Assembly (NCBI GenBank): GCA_039636785.1
Contig: CP144169.1
Location: 682,001 to 746,000, forward strand
From: Micrococcaceae bacterium Sec5.7
GTDB taxonomy: Bacteria; Actinomycetota; Actinomycetes; Actinomycetales; Micrococcaceae
Direction: 5' to 3'
DNA length: 64,000 bases
This document shows, in pieces, positions 42,332 through 52,492 of this stretch. Made by a program: the position numbers and the translations under genes. Within the stretch, counting starts at the first letter, position 1; each line of letters opens with the position of its first letter. The notes under the pieces are model-generated. The model searched no databases, had not been told where the DNA came from, and worked only from the letters and a program-made list of their open reading frames with translations.

Positions 42332-44848
42332 ATGTCCCTTATCCGCGCGCTCAGCAAAGAACTGGAAGCCCGCAGCGACAATTCGTTGCGGGCGCTGTTC
42401 GCTGCGCGGCCGGATCTGATATCGCCGGGCGTTCCGGATTTTTCTGCCCTGGCCGCCAGGGCCAGTGCGCGGGTGAGCGTGCAGCGTGCGCTGGAACGCC
42501 TCAACCGGCCCGAGATGCAAGTGTTGGAAACCCTCCACCTGTGCACCAACACGGATACCGCACACAGCGCTTCGGCGGCGGTGCTGAAGAAGCTGATTTC
42601 CGGTTCCACCGTGGCGGCGATCGATCGCATACTGCTCTCGCTCCAGGAACTCGCGCTCGTGCACAGGGCCGAGCCGCCGCACGGCGTCGGCGCCGCCGGA
42701 TCCAGGCAGCGCTTTTACCTGCCGGTGGGAAGCCTCAAGGACGTGGTGGGCATCTACCCTGCCGGTCTGGGCCGGAGCTACACCGAGCTGGTGAGGCTGC
42801 AGCCGGCTTTCGCCCAGCGTGTGGTCCAGCTGGTCGCTGAGCTCCACCACAGCGGCGCCACCATCCACCAGGCCACCACCCCCATGGAGGCTGCGCTGGC
42901 GCTGCATCACTGGACGTCTTCGCCTGATGCGCTGCGGGCAATCCTGGCCACCGCACCGGAACGCACGACGGCGCTCCTCGCCAGGTTCGGAAACTGGGCC
43001 ATGGGTGCCGTCCCCCAGGCGCAACGCAAGGCGTCTGTGACGAACGAAGGAGCCGACGTCGGACCTGTCGACTGGCTGCTGGCCAGAGGCCTGCTTGTGC
43101 CGTTGGACGCCGCACACGTGGAATTGCCGCACAGCGTTGGCGTCTCGCTGCGCGGGGGCGCGGTGATTGACAACTTCACGCTGACTCCCCCCGTGGCCGA
43201 GCTTGGCCACACCAGCGCGATGCTCCGCAGGAATGCGGCCCTGGGCGCGATTGCCGAGACCCTGCGGCTCGTGGGCGAAATCCTCTTCAGCGCGCGGGAA
43301 CAGCCGCTGGCCACCCTGCGGAGCGGCGGTGTTGGAGTCCGGGAGATGAAGCGGCTGGCCGATACGCTGCGGATTGAGCAGCAGCGGGCCGGGCTTCTCC
43401 TGGAGCTGTGCGGCCTGGCCGGCCTGCTGCGCCTGGACGTGGACAGCTCCGCCTGGATTCAGCCGCCGCAGCTGGAGTGGCTGACGCTGCCGCGGCAGGA
43501 ACAATGGTTGTGGCTGGTAAACGCCTGGCTCGCGAGTGAGCGGGCCCCATCGCTGGTGGGTCAGCCCATCACCGGGCCGGCAGCCGGGCACGTTGCCAAC
43601 CGGAATGCGGCCAACCGGAGTGCGGCCGGCAACACCATCAATGCCCTGTCTGCAGAGGCTCAGCGGCCGGATGCCCCGGTCATCCGGAAGCGGATTCTGG
43701 AAATCCTCAACGAACTCACTCTGGAAGCAGTGGCCCCGGATGGCAAAGCGCCGGTGCTTGACGCCGCCGCAGTGCTGCAGCGCGCCGAATGGTCACAGCC
43801 ACGGATGGCCCGCCGCTTCAGTTCCCTGATCCGCGGGGTGCTGGCCGAAGCTGAAATGCTCGGGCTGATCGGCTCCGGAGCCCTGAGCCAGCTGGGAACG
43901 GCCATTGCCGGCGACAAACCGGACGACGCTCTGGGAATTCTGGGCGAACACCTGCCCGCCGCCCTGAACCACGTGCTGCTGCAGGCTGACCTCACGGCCG
44001 TGGCACCTGGTTATCTGGCGCCGGAGCTGAGCGAAAAGCTGCTCCTGATGTCCGATGCCGAAGGCCAGGGTCCCGCCACCATCTACCGCTTCTCAGTTGA
44101 GTCCATCCGGCGCGCCCTGGACGCGGGCCAGGACGCCGCCGCCCTTCTGGATTTCCTCCGGCAGCACTCGGCCACGGCGGTACCCCAGCCACTGGAATAT
44201 CTCGTGGAGGACACCGCCGCCCGGCATGGCAGGCTGCGGGTGGGGAACGCCGCCAGCTTCATCCAGAGTGACGACGAGGCAGCCCTGATGGAACTGGCCG
44301 GAGAGTCCAATGCAGCGAGCCTGGGCCTCGCACGGATTGCACCAACGGTACTGATATCCCATGCCCCGCCGAGGGAAACGGCACATGTGCTGCGGGGGCT
44401 GGGACTCTCGCCGTCCGTCGAGGAGGGGGAGCCCGCCGTCGTGCGTCTGCGCCGAACCACAGCGGTGCCGAGCAGCACGCGCCCTGTCTATCGTGCGCCG
44501 CGGACGGCGCCACCGGAGGCCGACGTCGATGCCCAGCTTGCGGTCTTGCGGAACCTCGGGCCTGCTGCCGGCGGCAGCTCCAACGGCAGGCCCGCCGCGG
44601 CAAAGGTGACTGGCGGCGAGGAAGCCACCCAGCTGGGGCTCGAAACCCTGCAAAAAGCCATCCGGCTCAAACAGCGCGTCACCATGAACGTGGTGGACAG
44701 CCTGGGGAATGCCAACGTGGAAACGGTTGTTCCGGTATCGGTGGTCGGCGGACGCGTCAGGGTGTTTGACCCCGCCAAGGATACCGAGCGGGTGCTTTCC
44801 ATCCACCGGATCATCGATATTGAGGCAGCGGAGGAAATGCACCAGTGA
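42332..44848 (+). CDS. Helicase-associated domain protein (XPB partner)
   Basis: An 838-residue protein of the actinobacterial 'helicase C-terminal/XPB-associated' type, homologous in my recollection to the M. tuberculosis gene next to XPB. It lacks ATPase motifs. The N-terminus MSLIRALSKELEARSDNSLR and repeated winged-helix-like segments (LERLNRPEMQVLETLHLC, IRKRILEILNELTLEAVAP) are seen. The C-terminus (LQKAIRLKQRVTMNVVDSLG, FDPAKDTERVLSIHRIIDIE) is a WYL-like beta domain of the kind that binds nucleic acid or ligand. The XPB gene starts 13 bases later. Confidence 0.82.
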   Translation: MSLIRALSKELEARSDNSLRALFAARPDLISPGVPDFSALAARASARVSVQRALERLNRPEMQVLETLHLCTNTDTAHSASAAVLKKLISGSTVAAIDRILLSLQELALVHRAEPPHGVGAAGSRQRFYLPVGSLKDVVGIYPAGLGRSYTELVRLQPAFAQRVVQLVAELHHSGATIHQATTPMEAALALHHWTSSPDALRAILATAPERTTALLARFGNWAMGAVPQAQRKASVTNEGADVGPVDWLLARGLLVPLDAAHVELPHSVGVSLRGGAVIDNFTLTPPVAELGHTSAMLRRNAALGAIAETLRLVGEILFSAREQPLATLRSGGVGVREMKRLADTLRIEQQRAGLLLELCGLAGLLRLDVDSSAWIQPPQLEWLTLPRQEQWLWLVNAWLASERAPSLVGQPITGPAAGHVANRNAANRSAAGNTINALSAEAQRPDAPVIRKRILEILNELTLEAVAPDGKAPVLDAAAVLQRAEWSQPRMARRFSSLIRGVLAEAEMLGLIGSGALSQLGTAIAGDKPDDALGILGEHLPAALNHVLLQADLTAVAPGYLAPELSEKLLLMSDAEGQGPATIYRFSVESIRRALDAGQDAAALLDFLRQHSATAVPQPLEYLVEDTAARHGRLRVGNAASFIQSDDEAALMELAGESNAASLGLARIAPTVLISHAPPRETAHVLRGLGLSPSVEEGEPAVVRLRRTTAVPSSTRPVYRAPRTAPPEADVDAQLAVLRNLGPAAGGSSNGRPAAAKVTGGEEATQLGLETLQKAIRLKQRVTMNVVDSLGNANVETVVPVSVVGGRVRVFDPAKDTERVLSIHRIIDIEAAEEMHQ

Positions 44849-44861
44849 AGGATCACGCCGC

Positions 44862-46508
44862 GTGAACGATGGCCCCCTGATTGTCCAGAGCGACAAAACC
44901 ATCCTGCTTGAAGTGGACCATGAGCAGGCAACCGAAGCCCGCCATGCAATCGCGGCCTTCGCCGAACTGGAACGCGCGCCGGAGCACATGCACAGCTACC
45001 GGCTGACGCCGCTGGGGCTCTGGAACGCAAGGGCGGCCGGGCTGGACGCCGAACGGGTGCTGGACACCCTGCTCAAGTACTCGCGTTTTCCAGTGCCGCA
45101 TTCCCTCCTGATCGATATTGAAGAAACCATGTCCCGCTACGGGCGGCTGCGGCTGGAGAAGGATCCGCAGCACGGCCTGGTCATGCGCACCAACGACTAC
45201 CCCGTGCTCGAGGAAGTCATCCGGGCCAAGAAGATCCAGCCGTTGCTGGGCCCTCGGATCGACGGCGAAACCGTGGTGGTCCACTCCTCGCAGCGTGGCC
45301 AGCTCAAACAGCTGCTGCTGAAAATCGGCTGGCCGGCCGAGGATCTTGCCGGGTACGTTGACGGCACACCGCACCTTATCGCTTTGAACCAGGACGACTG
45401 GAAGCTCAGGCCCTACCAGCAGCTGGCCGTGGAGAACTTCTGGGCCGGCGGCAGCGGTGTGGTGGTGCTGCCCTGCGGTGCCGGCAAGACCCTTGTGGGT
45501 GCGGCAGCCATGGCCACCAGCTCCACCACCACCCTCATTCTGGTGACCAACACCGTGTCCGCCCGGCAATGGAAAGACGAACTGCTCAGGCGGACCTCGC
45601 TCACGGAGGAAGAGATCGGCGAATACTCCGGGGCGGTCAAGGAAGTCCGGCCGGTCACCATCGCCACCTACCAGGTCCTCACCACCAAACGCGGCGGGCT
45701 GTACGCGCACCTTGAACTGCTGGACGGCAACGACTGGGGCCTGATCATCTATGACGAGGTCCATCTGCTGCCCGCCCCGATCTTCCGGATGACGGCGGAT
45801 CTGCAGGCCCGCCGCCGGCTCGGGCTGACCGCCACGCTGGTTCGCGAGGACGGCCGCGAAGGCGAGGTCTTCAGCCTCATTGGCCCCAAGCGCTATGACG
45901 CACCGTGGAAGGACATCGAGGCACAGGGCTACATTGCGCCGGCGGACTGTGTGGAAGTGCGGGTGGACCTCCCCCGGGATGAGCGTGTTGCCTACGCCAT
46001 GGCAGAGGATGCGGACAAGTACCGGCTCTGCGCCACATCGGATTCCAAGACCCCGGTGGTGGAGCAGCTCGTGGCCAAGCATAAGGGCGAGCAGCTCCTT
46101 GTGATCGGCCAGTACATCGACCAGCTGGACGAGCTCGGCGAACGCCTGCGGGCTCCGGTGATCAAAGGCGAAACCTCCGTAAAGGAACGCCAGAGGCTCT
46201 TTGAGGCCTTCCGCACCGGCGAGGTGCAGACCCTTGTGGTGTCCAAGGTGGCCAATTTTTCAATTGATCTGCCGGAGGCCTCGGTTGCCATCCAGGTGTC
46301 GGGTTCTTTCGGCTCCCGGCAGGAGGAAGCACAGAGGCTGGGCCGTCTGCTGCGGCCCAAGAAGGACGGCCGGGCAGCCCGTTTCTACTCGCTGGTAGCC
46401 CGCGACACCCTGGATCAAGAGTTCGCGGCGAGGCGCCAGCGCTTCCTGGCTGAACAGGGCTATGCCTACCGCATCATGGACTCCAAGGACGTGGACAAGG
46501 CCGTCTGA
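44862..46508 (+). CDS. DNA repair helicase, XPB type
   Basis: A 548-residue superfamily-2 helicase of the XPB/RAD25 family. After an N-terminal DNA-damage-recognition-like region come Walker A PCGAGKT (204-210), motif Ia (LVTNTVSARQWKDELLR), the DEVH box (298-301), motif III (LGLTATLVREDGREGE), motif V (TLVVSKVANFSIDLPEA) and motif VI (SRQEEAQRLGRLLRPK). GTG 44862 with AAGGA nine bases upstream is chosen. It follows its helicase-associated partner and probably works in nucleotide-excision or general DNA repair. Confidence 0.92.
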   Translation: MNDGPLIVQSDKTILLEVDHEQATEARHAIAAFAELERAPEHMHSYRLTPLGLWNARAAGLDAERVLDTLLKYSRFPVPHSLLIDIEETMSRYGRLRLEKDPQHGLVMRTNDYPVLEEVIRAKKIQPLLGPRIDGETVVVHSSQRGQLKQLLLKIGWPAEDLAGYVDGTPHLIALNQDDWKLRPYQQLAVENFWAGGSGVVVLPCGAGKTLVGAAAMATSSTTTLILVTNTVSARQWKDELLRRTSLTEEEIGEYSGAVKEVRPVTIATYQVLTTKRGGLYAHLELLDGNDWGLIIYDEVHLLPAPIFRMTADLQARRRLGLTATLVREDGREGEVFSLIGPKRYDAPWKDIEAQGYIAPADCVEVRVDLPRDERVAYAMAEDADKYRLCATSDSKTPVVEQLVAKHKGEQLLVIGQYIDQLDELGERLRAPVIKGETSVKERQRLFEAFRTGEVQTLVVSKVANFSIDLPEASVAIQVSGSFGSRQEEAQRLGRLLRPKKDGRAARFYSLVARDTLDQEFAARRQRFLAEQGYAYRIMDSKDVDKAV

Positions 46509-46513
46509 GAAAC

Positions 46514-46684
46514 ATGGACCTTCAGTCTGCGGAACTGCGCCGTGCCCTCCTCAAACTCGGCCCGTTGATGCCAAAAGAATCCATGGAACACACATCATCC
46601 ACCCAGATAACTCACAGATTCTGGGAGCATCATGGGAGTTATGAAAAAGAACGGTCCAGAAGCCAAGCTCCTCGTTGTGGATGA
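46514..46684 (+). other. Short ORF or gene remnant after XPB
   Basis: Starting five bases after the XPB stop, an ATG frame encodes MDLQSAELRRALLKLGPL and then runs on as low-quality sequence (SMEHTSSTQITHRFWEHH) to a stop inside the response-regulator start. The first 18 residues have native codon usage and look like a real protein start; the rest does not. It could be a decayed or truncated gene, or chance. Confidence 0.25.
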
Positions 46685-47351
46685 TGAACCCAACATCCGC
46701 GAACTGCTCTCCACTTCCCTGCGCTTCGCCGGTTTTGAAGTTGTATCCGCAGGCAACGGCCGCGATGCACTGGCCGCGGCCGAGCTCCATTCCCCGGACC
46801 TCGCGGTGCTGGACGTGATGCTTCCGGACATGGATGGTTTTACCGTCACCCGCCGGCTGCGCGCGGCGGGCAAACACTTCCCCGTGCTGTTCCTCACCGC
46901 CAAGGACGACACCGAGGACAAAGTCACCGGCCTGACCGTGGGTGGCGACGACTACGTCACCAAGCCATTCAGCCTGGACGAAGTAGTGGCGCGGATCCGT
47001 GCGGTGCTGCGCCGCACCCAGCCGCTGACCGATGATGACGCCGTCATCCGGGTTGACGACCTCGAGCTCGACGACGACGCCCACGAAGTGCGCCGCGGCG
47101 GCACCGTGATTGAGCTGTCCCCCACCGAATTCAAGCTGCTGCGCTACCTGATGCTCAACCCCAACCGGGTCCTCTCAAAGGCACAAATCCTGGACCATGT
47201 GTGGGAGTACGACTTCAACGGCGACGCCTCAATTGTGGAGTCGTACATCTCCTACCTGCGGCGCAAGGTGGACATTGATCCCGATGCCCCGGCCCTCATC
47301 CAGACCAAGCGCGGCGTGGGCTACGTGCTGCGGACGGCAGAGAAGCGCTGA
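46632..47351 (+). CDS. OmpR-family response regulator
   Basis: A 239-residue two-component regulator. The receiver has acidic pair DDE (17-19), phospho-acceptor Asp61 in LAVLDVMLPDMDGF and Lys111 in YVTKPFSLDE. The winged-helix effector has LSPTEFKLLRYLMLNPNRVL and WEYDFNGDASIVESYISYLR. It resembles TrcR/TcrX-type regulators. ATG 46632 has GGGAG closely upstream; a second ATG follows nine bases later. The kinase gene begins two bases after its stop. Confidence 0.92.
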   Translation: MGVMKKNGPEAKLLVVDDEPNIRELLSTSLRFAGFEVVSAGNGRDALAAAELHSPDLAVLDVMLPDMDGFTVTRRLRAAGKHFPVLFLTAKDDTEDKVTGLTVGGDDYVTKPFSLDEVVARIRAVLRRTQPLTDDDAVIRVDDLELDDDAHEVRRGGTVIELSPTEFKLLRYLMLNPNRVLSKAQILDHVWEYDFNGDASIVESYISYLRRKVDIDPDAPALIQTKRGVGYVLRTAEKR

Positions 47352-47353
47352 CG

Positions 47354-48850
47354 TTGCTGCACAAGTGGAAGTCTGCCTCGCTGAGGTCGCAGCTGGTCGC
47401 CATCATGATGGCCCTGATGTTTGTGGCCCTTACCGTGACGGGAGCGGGCACACTGACGCTGGTGCGCAGCTTTCTGCAGGGCCAGGTGGACGACAAACTC
47501 AAGGCCGCTGTGGACTCGGCACGGCAGCAGCGCTCCTTCGACCAGCTGCAGATTCCGAACCCGAGCGTACCCACTGATTATTCGCTGATTGTCCTCCGAC
47601 CCGGCCAGCCGGCATATGTGTTCGGCGGCAGCAAGGATATCCGTCCGGATATCGAATCCATCTCGGCGGCAGAGGTCAGTGCCCGCCAAGCAAGGCCGTA
47701 TCAGATCCGCGGCACTGACGGCCTCAACTGGCGGGTGGTGGCAGTCAACGTGCTGGAGGACAGCCAACGAAGCGCGGTGGTGATCGTAGGACTGCCGCTG
47801 GACCCTGTGGACGAAGTGGTGCAGCGCGCGGCGAATGTTGTGGTGGGCGTGGGCCTGCTCACCCTTCTGCTGGCATTCTTCATTGCAACCTGGACCGTCT
47901 CAAGGTCCTTCCGGCCGCTTGGGCGGGTGGAGAAGACCGCGGCTGCGATCGCCGCCGGAGATCTTTCCCGTCGTGTTGAAGTGGAGAACCCCGGTACCGA
48001 AGTGGGCCGGCTCGGCAGTTCACTCAATGCCATGCTTGCGCACATTGAAACGGCATTCGCGGCCCGGATGGCCTCCGAGGGCCGGATGCGGCGCTTTGCC
48101 GCCGACGCTTCGCATGAGCTGCGCACCCCGCTGGTCACCATTCGCGGGTTCTCCGAACTATACCGGCACGGCGCCCTGGCCACCGAAGAGGATGTCTCCA
48201 CCGCGATGGGCCGGATTGAAAGCGAAGCCAAGCGGATGGGCTCCATGGTGGAGGACCTGCTGTTGCTGGCCAGACTGGATGAGCAGCGTCCCCTTCAGGA
48301 GAAGCCCGTGGATCTGCAGCTGATCGCGCACGACGCCGTGGTGGACACCCAGGCCAGTGACCGCGATCGTGTCATCTCGCTGACCGGACTCGACGGCGGA
48401 AGTGCTGCCCCCGCGCCGGTGCTGGGCGACGAAGCCAAGCTTCGGCAGGTGGTTGGAAACCTGGTAGGAAACGCACTCCGTTACACGCCTGAAGGAACTC
48501 CCATTGAGCTGGCTGTCGGCGTCCGTGCGGTTGAGGACGGCACCCCCCGGTCCGTCATCGAGGTTCGGGACCACGGACCCGGCATTTCGGAGGGCGAGGC
48601 CCCCAAGGTCTTCGAACGCTTCTACCGGGCGGACACGTCGCGGACGCGTGAGACAGGCGGCAGCGGCCTGGGGCTGGCCATTGTGGCAGCCATTGTGGGA
48701 TCACATGGGGGCTCCGTACGCGTTGAAACGACCGACGGCGGCGGCGCCACCCTGGTTGTCGCCCTCCCTGTCCGGGACGACCCCGAGGAAAATCATGACG
48801 GCGGCGCCAACAGCCATGGCGAGATCGAAGTTATCCACATACAGCATTAG
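47354..48850 (+). CDS. Sensor histidine kinase
   Basis: A 498-residue membrane kinase partner of the preceding regulator. TM1 (about 12-38) and TM2 (about 160-182) flank a 120-residue extracellular sensor, followed by a HAMP domain. The H-box is FAADASHELRTPL with phosphorylated His254; N-box GNLVGNALRYTPEG, G1 DHGPGISEGE, F-box FERFYR and G2 GSGLGLAIV are intact. It starts with TTG at 47354, two bases after the regulator stop. The C-terminus carries a short Glu/His-rich tail. The signal is unknown. Confidence 0.92.
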   Translation: MLHKWKSASLRSQLVAIMMALMFVALTVTGAGTLTLVRSFLQGQVDDKLKAAVDSARQQRSFDQLQIPNPSVPTDYSLIVLRPGQPAYVFGGSKDIRPDIESISAAEVSARQARPYQIRGTDGLNWRVVAVNVLEDSQRSAVVIVGLPLDPVDEVVQRAANVVVGVGLLTLLLAFFIATWTVSRSFRPLGRVEKTAAAIAAGDLSRRVEVENPGTEVGRLGSSLNAMLAHIETAFAARMASEGRMRRFAADASHELRTPLVTIRGFSELYRHGALATEEDVSTAMGRIESEAKRMGSMVEDLLLLARLDEQRPLQEKPVDLQLIAHDAVVDTQASDRDRVISLTGLDGGSAAPAPVLGDEAKLRQVVGNLVGNALRYTPEGTPIELAVGVRAVEDGTPRSVIEVRDHGPGISEGEAPKVFERFYRADTSRTRETGGSGLGLAIVAAIVGSHGGSVRVETTDGGGATLVVALPVRDDPEENHDGGANSHGEIEVIHIQH

Positions 48851-48951
48851 GCCATGGCGCCGGCCGGGGCCGCGTCCGTAGGCTCGAGGTAATGGTCCGG
48901 AGATTGCCGGGCCGGACACCCAGCTTTCACCCACGTCGAGAGGCCTCCGCC

Positions 48952-49239
48952 ATGAGCATCATTTCCGTCGATACCGAACTCCTCCAGCTCAAGTCAGCCA
49001 ATGTCAAAGCCACGGTTGACCGCATCAGCGCGGACGTCCAGGCCATGAAGCGTGGCCTCGACGAGCTCCAGGCCACCTGGCGCGGATCCGCGGCAACCAA
49101 CTTCCAGACGCTCGTCACCGAATGGACGCTCACGCAGGGCAAGGTGGAGGCCTCGCTGGCGTCCATCAACCTGGCGCTTGCCTCAGCGGCCTCCAGCTAC
49201 GCCCAGGCCGAACAGGGTAACACCCAGCGGTTCAGCTAG
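48952..49239 (+). CDS. WXG100-family protein (ESAT-6 like)
   Basis: A 95-residue helical-hairpin protein. The WXG motif is W-R-G in LDELQATWRGSAATNFQTLV, in the turn between two amphipathic helices; the size is exactly that of ESX/type VII secretion substrates. GAGAGG lies eight bases before the ATG. No EccC, EccD or second WXG100 gene is in the window, so it is an orphan here. It follows the two-component system by 101 bases, on the same strand. Confidence 0.85.
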   Translation: MSIISVDTELLQLKSANVKATVDRISADVQAMKRGLDELQATWRGSAATNFQTLVTEWTLTQGKVEASLASINLALASAASSYAQAEQGNTQRFS

Positions 49240-49278
49240 CTGGTTCAGCCGAGGCCTCCTTCAATCAGGTGTTGGGGC

Positions 49279-50232
49279 TCAGGCTTCCGGAGTTCCCTGG
49301 TGGAAGCGGAGCCGCCATTGAGTGCCGTCCAGCACCCACAGCGAACTTCGGAGGGCCGTACCTGAGCGCGAGTAGCTTCGGTACGTCAGCAAGACCGCGC
49401 TGGTGCCGATACGGTCTGCGCCCAGAACTTCCAGCTCGGCCCTGTCCCCCGGGTCCCCCTCGAGGGACATCATCATGGCGTCACGGGTCCAGATCCGCCC
49501 TGAACTGCCAATCTCCGTGAACTCCGGATGCAGCAGAACACCGGTACGTCCAACATCGCTCCGGACATCCGGCCGGAGCAGCTCACGTTCCAGTGCCTCA
49601 ACGGTTGACTCGGCGCTGGGCTCTCCGGACGGTTCGGCGGGTCCGCTGGCGAACGGATCGTTGTCCAATTCGCTGAACAGATCCGGTTCGCTGAACAGGC
49701 CCAGTTCTGATTCGGCAGGGCCGGCGGTATCGGTCGGCGCCGGGCCGGTTTCAGGAGCTGCCGGCGCCCCGGCAAATCCAGGACCGGAACGAGCGGCGAC
49801 TCCCTGCTGAAAGGCCGTGGCCGCCGCCCGGGCACGTTCGTCCGCTGCCTCGTTCAGATCGTGGCCTGCATGGCCCTTGACCCATTCGAAGGTGTATTTG
49901 CGTCCCACAAGTTCGCGGTCGATCTCCTTGAGCAGCTCCACGTTGAGAACGGGCTTGCCGTCTGCCTTGCGCCAGCCCTTGCGCTTCCAACCCGGCATCC
50001 ACTTGGTCACGGAATTGATGACGTACTGGCTGTCGCACAGAATCCGGAGGCCTTCGTCGCTGACGTGGGCCGTGGCCCGGAACAGATCCAGTACGGCCAT
50101 CAGCTCGCCCTGGTTATTGGTGCCGTGTGGCCAGCCGCCTGCGCGCCAGCAATCGTCGTTGACATACCAGGCCCATCCGGCCGGGCCGGGGTTTCCTAAA
50201 GCCGAACCATCGGCTGCTGCAGTTATCGTCAC
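49279..50232 (-). CDS. rnhA: RNase H type 1 fused to an NTF2-like domain
   Basis: A 317-residue protein. The N-terminal RNase H1 domain has the catalytic set: Asp in TAAADGSALGNPGPAG, Glu in NNQGELMAV, Asp in LCDSQYVIN and the final HAGHDLNEAADERA. The GWKRKGWRKADGKPV handle region is present. A 70-residue Ala/Pro/Ser/Glu-rich linker follows, then about 110 residues (ALERELLRPDVRS, LLHPEFTEIGSSGRIWTRDA, VLLTYRSYSR) resembling DUF4440/NTF2-like domains. GTG 50232 with AAGGAT upstream is chosen; a longer frame to 50313 adds no domain. It removes RNA from RNA:DNA hybrids. Confidence 0.87.
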   Translation of the reverse strand: MTITAAADGSALGNPGPAGWAWYVNDDCWRAGGWPHGTNNQGELMAVLDLFRATAHVSDEGLRILCDSQYVINSVTKWMPGWKRKGWRKADGKPVLNVELLKEIDRELVGRKYTFEWVKGHAGHDLNEAADERARAAATAFQQGVAARSGPGFAGAPAAPETGPAPTDTAGPAESELGLFSEPDLFSELDNDPFASGPAEPSGEPSAESTVEALERELLRPDVRSDVGRTGVLLHPEFTEIGSSGRIWTRDAMMMSLEGDPGDRAELEVLGADRIGTSAVLLTYRSYSRSGTALRSSLWVLDGTQWRLRFHQGTPEA

Positions 50233-50514
50233 TGATCCATCCTTGCAGATGGGCAGGACATCCGGATCCGCAACGGGACTGATCAGGATGGAAAGCGCTT
50301 GCCCGATTTTCATCCACGCCGGCGATGATTCACACCAGGATCAGTCTTCGAGCGAGAGAGCGCTTCCCGCAATGTCGACTCCGGGCATGGAGGCACACCG
50401 CGTCGCCAGAGGCTGTATGACCGGAAGACTCCGGACGCAGCTGAGGCAGACTTCAGAAAAGAAGTGGAGTCCGCGCCCGCCACCTTACGCAAGTAGCCTG
50501 GCTGTCCTTAAGCA
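50233..50514. other. Intergenic region upstream of the RNase H gene
   Basis: Part of a 337-base gap between the RNase H start and the groEL stop, apart from the groEL terminator at 50515-50545. It must hold the RNase H promoter; I see no convincing -35/-10 pair. The frame open to 50313 has an ATG without a ribosome-binding site, so no extra gene is called. Confidence 0.5.
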
Positions 50515-50545
50515 GAATGCGGCCCCTCTGTGAGGGGCCGCATTC
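50515..50545 (-). terminator. groEL terminator hairpin
   Basis: A perfect 13-bp stem (GAATGCGGCCCCT 50515-50527 with AGGGGCCGCATTC 50533-50545) and a five-base loop, 25 bases past the groEL stop on the minus strand. No T-run follows, which is normal here. It separates groEL from the RNase H gene. Confidence 0.85.
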
Positions 50546-50569
50546 GTGTGTGGCTTGGGGGCCGGGAGG

Positions 50570-52306
<1,737 letters not shown>

Positions 52307-52398
52307 TCACCCCAGCAAGGTGTTTCTTTCGCTCCATGCACGGCTGCCGGGCTTCGCGCCGGCCGGAACCGGGCGTCGCTTTAGCAGTCAGTACGCAG

Positions 52399-52442
52399 GA
52401 GTGCTAAGTCAATAATTAGCACTCCCCCGGGGAGAGTGCAAG
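52399..52442 (-). promoter_or_regulatory. CIRCE element with an extra half-site (HrcA operator)
   Basis: TTAGCACTC (52416-52424), nine bases, GAGTGCAAG (52434-52442) is a CIRCE operator with two mismatches in the last half. An additional GAGTGCTAA (52399-52407) lies on the other side, making GAGTGCTAA-N8-TTAGCACTC. On the groEL strand TTGCAC and TAATTA, 17 bases apart, lie inside the element as a possible promoter. HrcA binding here would repress groEL outside heat stress. Confidence 0.85.
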
Positions 52443-52492
52443 CACGGAACACGGAAAACCGGTCCAGCAGGCCCACAATTCGCTCCCAGCGA

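Noticed and set aside
52399..52442. HAIR (HspR) operator at groEL
   Set aside because: The half-sites are TTAGCACTC/GAGTGC, the CIRCE type; the HAIR consensus CTTGAGT-N7-ACTCAAG is absent.
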